Origin: Parapedobacter lycopersici | GTDB taxonomy: Bacteria > Bacteroidota > Bacteroidia > Sphingobacteriales > Sphingobacteriaceae | Reading direction: 5' to 3' | Assembly (NCBI RefSeq): GCF_024643285.1 | Contig: NZ_JAMSLW010000001.1 | Coordinates: 434,001-498,000, forward strand | Length of the DNA: 64,000 nt | Shown here: positions 58,436 to 64,000 of the stretch, one piece after another | Numbering within the stretch: the first letter of the stretch is position 1 | Layout of the letters: every line of letters begins with the position of its first letter | Notes under the pieces: generated by a model | Seen by the model: only the letters and a program-made list of their open reading frames with translations | Databases searched by the model: none | Told to the model about the DNA's origin: nothing | Made by a program: the position numbers and the translations under genes

Positions 58436-61400
58436 TTAGAATCTAACGTTTACATTAAACCCAAAGTTCCTGACCGGCGGATTAGACCGTGAATCGACAA
58501 TACCAAAGATATTATCGTAATCTGCATCCACGCTATTGAAGTCAGGATCGTTGAACTTGTTTTCTTTGGGCACCCATATAAACAGGTTCCTGCCCGTTAC
58601 AGCAACAGACAAGCCCTTTACGACGCCAAGTTTAGCAAGAATATGCTCTGGGAAGCTATAAGATAACGACAATTCCCGCATACGCCAAGCCGCTGCACTT
58701 ACAATAAAGTTAGATGCCGCATCACGGTATACACCAGTGAAGAAGTCGTTTACGTTTGCTACGGTAATATCCGTGTTTGGCAGGTAAGTGCCGGGATTTG
58801 CCGGATCCTCATACGAAGAATTCGGAAGCACGAAACGCTCCCTGTTGTTTACGGCCGTTGCCTCGCCTACACCAGTCCATGCCATGTCAGTGCCCTGACC
58901 AAAAAAGGATGCGTTATGGCCGCCCTTGTATTCAAGCAGCGCGGATAAACTGAAGCCTTTCCAATTGACGGAAGGATTTAAGCCGATAATCCACAGGGGC
59001 ATGGTGCGGCCAAATATTTTATTATTCGGGTCCACAGAGGGATAACCGGAAATGCGATCAACAATGATACGTCCCTGATCATCTCTCAAATAATCCGTCG
59101 CTTTGTGAACGAAAGCGGGAAGGCCCACAATTGCAGAGTTTCCGGATGCAATGTACCCGCCGATATTCACTTCGCCTCCCAACGCAGGGTGAACACTGGT
59201 CACCTTGCTATCATTGTACAACGCGTTGGCCCGGAAATTGACGCTACCGTCCGTAAATTTAACCAGCGGTGTAAAACCAAGGTCCAACTCTATACCTTTA
59301 TTGACAAACGAGGCCGCATTCAAATTGGCAAAGTTATAACCGGTGGCATCCGATGTCCTAACACTAATAATCTGATCCGTGTTCTTCTGATAAAAATAGG
59401 TTGCCTCCAATGTAATCCGGCCATTCAGGAATGCGGATTCAATACCGGCTTCTGTGCTATTAATAAACTCCGGATTGAGGTTCGCATCATATGTCGTATT
59501 TCCGGCTGAAAATCCAGGCAGTGATCCGAAGGGGAATCCCGTATAAGGGGGCTGCCTATAAATAGCTGCCAATGAATACGGGGCAATATCGGCATTACCC
59601 GTTTTGTTCCACGCACCTCTCAGCTTTAAATAAGTCAACCCATTACCCTTCAGTGCGGGAACCGCATCTGTCAGGAGGATGGATCCACTGACACCTGGGT
59701 AAAAATAAGAGTTATTCGCTAATGAGAGTAGTGAGGTTTGGTCATTCCGTCCGGTGACCTCAATGTTCGCCCAGCCTCTAAAACTTAATCCTGCGCTACC
59801 GTAAACGGAAAATAATCTGGACCGACTAAAGGTTGACTGTCCTGAAAGGCTTCCGGTACGGTTACCGATATTATACAGTTCGGGGACAACCAAGTTACCT
59901 GCACCTACCTCGGTATCGCGGTATTCCGTCTGCCGCAGGTAGGTTCCTAAAATAGCCGTAATTCTAAAATCATCATTCAGCTCTTTGTCAAGGGAACCGA
60001 ACAGTTCTGACGACAGCCGCGTATAAGAATACGGCTGTTCCTCTACCGTGCCGGGGATTAACGTAAAGGACCTGCTAAGGCCATATTCATTAGGTACTTC
60101 CCCTTTAGAGTAGTTTCTGTCGATCCTGGTTTGGCTGGTTATACCGGCACGGTAGGTAAAATTAAGCCATTCCGTTGCCTGGAATCCAAGTTTCAGGTTG
60201 GCCAACACATCCTGCCGTTTCCCCTCACGCCGCCAGTTATCAATTGCAAAGTATGGATTTAATCCATAGTCATTAAAATAGCCATTATAATCGGAAAATG
60301 GGTCTGTATCAAAATTCTTATACCTGGACAACGGAATATGGGCCGGCGTATTAAATATCTGCGCCATCAGACCATCATTACCGCCAACATTCTGTGCCGT
60401 AAAATAATCACCCATACCTTCGTCATGGAACAGCTTATAGTTCATCTGGCTATAGTTGATATTCAGTCCGGCATCAAATTTTCCGTACTCACGGCTTGCA
60501 TTCAGGCGAACGCTTGTCCGGCGATTTTTATCACCCGGAACGATACCCTTTACGTTGGCATCCTGCAGGGATAAGAAAAAGTCGCTTGTAGACAACGAAA
60601 CACCATTTTGTATCGTAACGCCGGTATCGAAGAAATCCTGTCGCTCATCAGTTGCACTGTAGGGTACCGTTTGCACGCTTCCGTCAGGCAATGTATGTCC
60701 GATTTCTTTGGTGGAACCGTCATAAGCAGGTCCCCACGACCAGTTTTCATACGGGATGTAGGATCCATATCCACCTGAACCAAATTTTTTCTGGAGTTTA
60801 GGAAAAAAGGAAATCTGTTGGAACTGGGTTGCGTGGCTGACGTTGATTACCGGTGCGTCTGATCCATGCTTTGTGGTCACCACAATCACCCCGTTACGGG
60901 CATCCGGGCCATAGATGGCTGCTGAAGAGGAACCTTTAAGCACCGAGATATTCTCGATATCATTCGGATTAATCGAAGCAAAGTAACTGATCGGGGTCGG
61001 AACACCGTCCAATACCAATAACGGATCGTTATTCCCCGTCAGTGAGCGGATCCCGCGCAGGTTGATGTTCACATCCTCAAACACGCCACTGCTGATGGTC
61101 GTCACGTTTAATCCGGATACTTTACCCTGCAATCCATTGACGGCATTGACGGCATTGACCTGGGTCAGTTCTTCGTTGCCTACGGACGTAGCGGCATAGC
61201 TCAATTCATTCTTGGGCCGAGCAATACCGAGTGCAGTAATCACCACTTCGGATAACTCCGCTGATTCCAGCGCTAAGCCCACGTCAATGGAGTTGGCCGA
61301 ACCCACGGATATGGTTTGCGATGCGTATCCCAGGATACTGAATGTCAAGGATTGGCTTCCAGAAGGAACCACAATGGAATAAACACCACTGCCGTCTGTT

Positions 61401-61561
61401 GCTGTACCGGAAGTAGTCCCTGTGACAACAACAGACACACCTGATAGGGGTTCACCATCTACTTCGGCCGTCACCCTACCACTGATCCTTCTGTCTTGGG
61501 CATATGCCGAACCAATCAGCAATACACCCAACATTAGGAAACATAGTAATTTTTGTTTCAT
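58436..61561 (-). CDS. SusC/RagA-family TonB-linked outer-membrane protein
   Basis: A 1041-residue SusC transporter. The signal peptide is LCFLMLGVLLIGSAYA-QDRR, followed by the carboxypeptidase-like regulatory domain (ISGRVTAEVDGEPLSGVSVVVTGT), the TonB-box region EVVITALGIARPKNEL, and the plug (VNGLQGKVSGLNVTTI, IENISVLKGSSSAAIYGPDARNGVIVVTTKHG), then the barrel ending FGFNVNVRF. The ATG at 61561 (MKQKLLCF) is preferred; the upstream 21 residues from 61624 would disrupt the signal. Three 9-nt repeats (61136-61160) encode VNAVNAVNG at the plug start. It leads a SusC-SusD-DUF1735 operon behind a long leader. Confidence 0.94.
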   Translation of the reverse strand: MKQKLLCFLMLGVLLIGSAYAQDRRISGRVTAEVDGEPLSGVSVVVTGTTSGTATDGSGVYSIVVPSGSQSLTFSILGYASQTISVGSANSIDVGLALESAELSEVVITALGIARPKNELSYAATSVGNEELTQVNAVNAVNGLQGKVSGLNVTTISSGVFEDVNINLRGIRSLTGNNDPLLVLDGVPTPISYFASINPNDIENISVLKGSSSAAIYGPDARNGVIVVTTKHGSDAPVINVSHATQFQQISFFPKLQKKFGSGGYGSYIPYENWSWGPAYDGSTKEIGHTLPDGSVQTVPYSATDERQDFFDTGVTIQNGVSLSTSDFFLSLQDANVKGIVPGDKNRRTSVRLNASREYGKFDAGLNINYSQMNYKLFHDEGMGDYFTAQNVGGNDGLMAQIFNTPAHIPLSRYKNFDTDPFSDYNGYFNDYGLNPYFAIDNWRREGKRQDVLANLKLGFQATEWLNFTYRAGITSQTRIDRNYSKGEVPNEYGLSRSFTLIPGTVEEQPYSYTRLSSELFGSLDKELNDDFRITAILGTYLRQTEYRDTEVGAGNLVVPELYNIGNRTGSLSGQSTFSRSRLFSVYGSAGLSFRGWANIEVTGRNDQTSLLSLANNSYFYPGVSGSILLTDAVPALKGNGLTYLKLRGAWNKTGNADIAPYSLAAIYRQPPYTGFPFGSLPGFSAGNTTYDANLNPEFINSTEAGIESAFLNGRITLEATYFYQKNTDQIISVRTSDATGYNFANLNAASFVNKGIELDLGFTPLVKFTDGSVNFRANALYNDSKVTSVHPALGGEVNIGGYIASGNSAIVGLPAFVHKATDYLRDDQGRIIVDRISGYPSVDPNNKIFGRTMPLWIIGLNPSVNWKGFSLSALLEYKGGHNASFFGQGTDMAWTGVGEATAVNNRERFVLPNSSYEDPANPGTYLPNTDITVANVNDFFTGVYRDAASNFIVSAAAWRMRELSLSYSFPEHILAKLGVVKGLSVAVTGRNLFIWVPKENKFNDPDFNSVDADYDNIFGIVDSRSNPPVRNFGFNVNVRF

Positions 61562-61955
61562 GCGTTTGTGAATTTGGTTAAAAATATAGTTGAATAATAA
61601 AGCGTTGATGTTGTATTTGGACAATCCCTTACGGGATCAGGTAGCTTGCTATCCCTGGTATTGGTTAAACATAGCAAAACGTATCCACGACCGGATACTA
61701 TTCGCCTGGTTTAATGACAAGGCAATACGTTCCAAGTTGGAAAAACGGCGCCATGGCCGCTTTCATGAATTTGCTTTCTGATGTGGTCAACTGGGACATT
61801 GCCTTTCTTCAAATTGCAATGCAACTGTTTAGCTCTTGGATGCTATTATAGGCACAATATCGATTTAGCATGACCTCATACCAACGATTTGAGTACAATA
61901 CCCCTTCCGTGTGCGTAAACTGTGCTTGGTTTTTTGTGTGTTCTTATTTGTTCGC
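61562..61955 (-). other. Long untranslated leader of the susC operon
   Basis: About 390 nt separate the predicted transcription start (near 61949) from the susC ATG. No credible minus-strand gene is present. A plus-strand frame of 63 codons (61590-61781) has no family resemblance or promoter. Several short inverted pieces are visible, but I did not recognise a known riboswitch. The remaining 62000-62119 bases are AT-rich and precede the LapA-like gene. Confidence 0.45.
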
Positions 61956-61986
61956 CAAAAATACGACATGGCGCCGTATAAGCAAA
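61956..61986 (-). promoter_or_regulatory. Promoter of the susC-susD-DUF1735 operon
   Basis: On the minus strand TTTG (61986-61983), exactly 19 nt, then TATTTTTG (61963-61956). Both elements match the consensus. No other candidate this good lies between here and the susC start, which implies the long leader. Confidence 0.55.
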
Positions 61987-62119
61987 ATTTTATGAAAAAA
62001 AAGTTAAAAATAGTTAAAATTTAATGCAAGCCCCCCCTACATATTGACTATAAGCGGTTTAAAGTCACATTTGCATGCTGCGGAATTTTAACCTAATTTT
62101 AGTCCCAAATCATAACGTT

Positions 62120-62392
62120 ATGCGTGCAAAGACCCTTTTTGTGATCATTGTAACTGTTTTGGTGACGATTATCCTCATGAAAAACATGGATGAGGTCAAT
62201 TTTTGGATATTTGGCGTGCGGACGGTCCCGAAGCTGGCTGTATTAGGCACCATGTTTTTTATCGGAGCCGTTGTAGGCTTTCTGATCGGGCGACCAAAAA
62301 GACGCCCACCCCTACCGGAACGCCTGGAGGATCCGGTTACCGGTGGATCACCCCAACCATTGGATGATCCCGACCGCGACTACATCAGTTAA
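62120..62392 (+). CDS. LapA-like small membrane protein (DUF1049 type)
   Basis: A 90-residue protein with two membrane helices, LFVIIVTVLVTIILM and LAVLGTMFFIGAVVGFLIG, separated by a short loop containing VNFWIFGVRTVP, in the pattern of LapA/DUF1049 proteins. The cytoplasmic tail is Pro/Asp-rich. The ATG at 62120 is preferred over 62075, which would add a stretch lacking family features. Its 3' end overlaps the convergent histidine kinase gene by 8 nt. In E. coli LapA helps lipopolysaccharide assembly control; a similar role here is only suggested. Confidence 0.7.
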   Translation: MRAKTLFVIIVTVLVTIILMKNMDEVNFWIFGVRTVPKLAVLGTMFFIGAVVGFLIGRPKRRPPLPERLEDPVTGGSPQPLDDPDRDYIS

Positions 62393-63677
62393 CGGCAGCG
62401 GGCCGGGGCTCCCGATGAAACGTAAAACCATGCAACCCGTTTTCGTAATGGTACGTTACCTGAATATGATAGAACTGAACAATGGACCGTACAATGGCTA
62501 AACCAAGGCCAGTGGATGCCGGATTATCCGGTGTACGGTGAAAACGCATGAAAATCTCGGTGGTTTCCAACGACTTTGCTTGTCCGGTATTCGTAATGCT
62601 GAATCCGTTTTCTTCTATACGGATCTGAATATGACCGCCGGGATGGTTATGTATGATGGCATTTTTCACCACGTTTGTAATTAAAATATCAGCCAGGTCT
62701 GCATTGAAAGACCACACCAGAGAAGCCTGCTCCGTAATGTCCACCCGGATATCTTTGTACTCCAGAAGCTCTCCGAAATCATCGGTCTGCTGGCGCAGCA
62801 ACGCATTGAAATCGATAGCCTCTTCACGGGCAAATTGCCTGTTTTCTATTTTGGAAAGCAACAGCAATGCCTTATTCAGCCGGGTAAGCCGCTCGAGGTA
62901 CTGGATGGCATTTGCCAGCAGCTGAGTCTGTTCTTCGGTGCCGTAATGCTGCTCCAGCAATAATTCCAGTTTATTCATTGCAATGGCCAGGGGCGTCTGC
63001 AATTCATGTGACGCGTTTTCAATAAACTGTTTCTGTTGCTGAAATGCGGCAATATTGGCTTTAAGTAATTCGGCGACGGTTTCATTCATGTCCCTGAATT
63101 CGGATACCCGCGTTTGCGGTGGATTGAATGACTTGTCCTCGCCCAGCTTAAAATGGCGGAGTTCGTCCTGTAATTCGTAAAAAGGACGCCAGATTTTACG
63201 CAGCACCCAGTTATTGATGATGAACGCACTGGCAATCACGGCCACATAGAGCCACAGCAGCGCATGCATCAAATCGGCAACGAGGTCATCCTCCTCTACC
63301 ATGGAAGCAATGATTTTCAGCTGGTAGTACCGGTCATCCGGTGTCGAAAAATAGGTGGTCAGCATACGGACGGTTTCCAGGCTTTCCTCATACTCCATAT
63401 ACATGGCTGTATCCTTGAATGCTTCCGTGGCCATTATGGCCTTTTCCTTTGCAATCGGCCGGATGGCGTAGTTACTCTCTCCAAAATAATTTTTCCCGAG
63501 CAATGTCGTGTCCGTGCCTGCCTTCTGGATGATCAGGATCTTGTAGTTTTCCAATCCGTCCTCAATGCTGTCATACACTTCGTCCATCATGCCGATATAA
63601 AAGACAACCGCCCAGATGCTGAGAATAAAAATCAGGGAAGCGGATAAATACAGCAATGTATGATTGAGCAGTTTCAT
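62385..63677 (-). CDS. Two-component sensor histidine kinase
   Basis: A 430-residue membrane sensor kinase. Two membrane helices (LLYLSASLIFILSIWAVVFYIG near the start and LLWLYVAVIASAFIINNWVL near residue 150) enclose a periplasmic sensor region of about 110 residues. The phospho-acceptor His lies in ENASHELQTPLAIAMNKLE (near residue 225). The ATPase domain has the N-box VVKNAIIHNH, the G1 motif ITNTG and the G2 motif STGLGLAIVRS. It is encoded 9 nt after a response regulator, so they form a pair. The signal sensed is unknown. Confidence 0.94.
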   Translation of the reverse strand: MKLLNHTLLYLSASLIFILSIWAVVFYIGMMDEVYDSIEDGLENYKILIIQKAGTDTTLLGKNYFGESNYAIRPIAKEKAIMATEAFKDTAMYMEYEESLETVRMLTTYFSTPDDRYYQLKIIASMVEEDDLVADLMHALLWLYVAVIASAFIINNWVLRKIWRPFYELQDELRHFKLGEDKSFNPPQTRVSEFRDMNETVAELLKANIAAFQQQKQFIENASHELQTPLAIAMNKLELLLEQHYGTEEQTQLLANAIQYLERLTRLNKALLLLSKIENRQFAREEAIDFNALLRQQTDDFGELLEYKDIRVDITEQASLVWSFNADLADILITNVVKNAIIHNHPGGHIQIRIEENGFSITNTGQAKSLETTEIFMRFHRTPDNPASTGLGLAIVRSIVQFYHIQVTYHYENGLHGFTFHREPRPAAVN

Positions 63678-63686
63678 CCAGCGGGA

Positions 63687-64000
63687 TTATACGGTCAGCT
63701 TATATCCTACGCCATATATGGCCTGTATCTCCAGGTCGGCGCCGCAGTCTTTCAGCTTCTTGCGAAGGTTTTTAATCTGGGAGTAAATAAAATCAAAGTT
63801 ATCGGCATTATCAATATGGTCGCCCCACACATGTTCGGCTAACGCCGACTTATGGATCAGGCGGTTTTTATTAACCACAAAAAAAGCCATGATATCAAAT
63901 TCCTTTCGGTTGAGCCGGATGTCGTTGCCATTAATCTGCAGCGTGCGGTCATCGAAATTAAGCTCCATGTTGTTTATCCGCACCATATTGCGGCCATCCA
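63687..64000 (-). CDS. OmpR-family response regulator, C-terminal part
   Basis: The gene runs off the right edge; only the DNA-binding half is present (about 104 codons). The winged-helix effector domain is clear: INNMELNFDDRTLQINGNDIRLNRKEFDIMAFFVVNKNRLIHKSALAEHVWGD, then VYSQ-like recognition segment FIYSQIKNLRKKLKDCG and the wing IQAIYGVGYKL. This matches OmpR/PhoB-type regulators. The receiver domain with the phospho-acceptor Asp lies beyond the window. The frame stays open across the last bases, so there is no start codon here. It is upstream of its cognate kinase on the same strand. Confidence 0.93.
   Translation of the reverse strand, partial: DGRNMVRINNMELNFDDRTLQINGNDIRLNRKEFDIMAFFVVNKNRLIHKSALAEHVWGDHIDNADNFDFIYSQIKNLRKKLKDCGADLEIQAIYGVGYKLTV

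Noticed and set aside
55991-61561. A polysaccharide utilisation locus with enzymes
   Set aside because: Only susC, susD and a DUF1735 lipoprotein are present; no glycoside hydrolase, lyase, esterase or peptidase is linked.
61590-61781. Plus-strand frame of 63 codons in the susC leader
   Set aside because: No family resemblance, no promoter or ribosome-binding site, and it lies antisense to the predicted leader; best treated as a chance frame.
1-64000. CRISPR arrays, prophage, integrons or insertion sequences
   Set aside because: No regularly spaced repeats, integrase, transposase, phage structural gene or terminal repeats were seen anywhere in the window.

Overview
The window looks like a stretch of chromosome from a free-living member of the Bacteroidota, most likely the Sphingobacteriaceae (Pedobacter/Parapedobacter-like). 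The evidence is two SusC/SusD pairs, promoters of the TTTG / TAnnTTTG type, weak or absent Shine-Dalgarno sequences, a DASH cryptochrome, an enlarged NusB, and the conserved gene block nusB-DUF1573-yajC-ybbR-coaE. The genus assignment is inference. I saw no prophage, insertion sequence, CRISPR array or rRNA. The window opens inside a gluconate dehydrogenase subunit 3-like gene and closes inside a response regulator.

Region 1 (1-10.5 kb) is transport and resistance: a Tet-type MFS exporter, a Zn/Cd P-type ATPase with a Cys/His-rich tail in place of an HMA domain, a tRNA-Leu(CAG), and a tetR-tolC-adaptor-RND efflux operon on the minus strand. Region 2 (10.5-22 kb) is housekeeping: a DEAD-box helicase, malate:quinone oxidoreductase, a TPP riboswitch controlling a PnuT-type thiamine transporter coupled to an acyl-CoA-dehydrogenase-fold flavoprotein, a minus-strand operon (Na+/alanine symporter, guaA, a periplasmic-binding-fold lipoprotein, an RsmB-type methyltransferase), and class II fructose-bisphosphate aldolase. 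Region 3 (22-28.5 kb) holds a TonB-dependent receptor, a secreted protein of unknown function, and two SDR-like genes divergent from a DASH cryptochrome.

Region 4 (28.6-36 kb) has sucA-sucB for the 2-oxoglutarate dehydrogenase complex, then a GtrA / glycosyltransferase-39 / outer-membrane-protein group. Region 5 (35.9-45.7 kb) is a glycerol catabolic unit: a DeoR-type regulator divergent from glpD-glpK-glpF, followed on the same strand by a SusC/SusD pair. Region 6 (45.8-51.3 kb) is a seven-gene minus-strand run: amino-acid dehydrogenase, nusB, DUF1573 lipoprotein, yajC, ybbR, coaE, MBL-fold exonuclease. Region 7 (51.5-55.7 kb) has an ABC exporter half-transporter and two divergent ribosomal-protein operons (rplU-rpmA and rpsF-rpsR-rplI). 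Region 8 (55.9-64 kb) has a SusC-SusD-DUF1735 operon with a long leader, a LapA-like membrane protein, and a histidine kinase / response regulator pair.

The window is mostly ordinary core genome. The observations most worth a second look are: ribosomal protein L27 fused to a helix-hairpin-helix domain; the flavoprotein coupled to the TPP-riboswitch-controlled thiamine transporter; a leucine-dehydrogenase-like protein whose catalytic lysine is asparagine; an unpaired ABC half-transporter with Asp in place of the catalytic Glu; paired operator-like repeats at the photolyase and glp promoters; and a ~390-nt untranslated leader on the second susC gene. Several are built on motif recognition by eye and need alignment or expression data.
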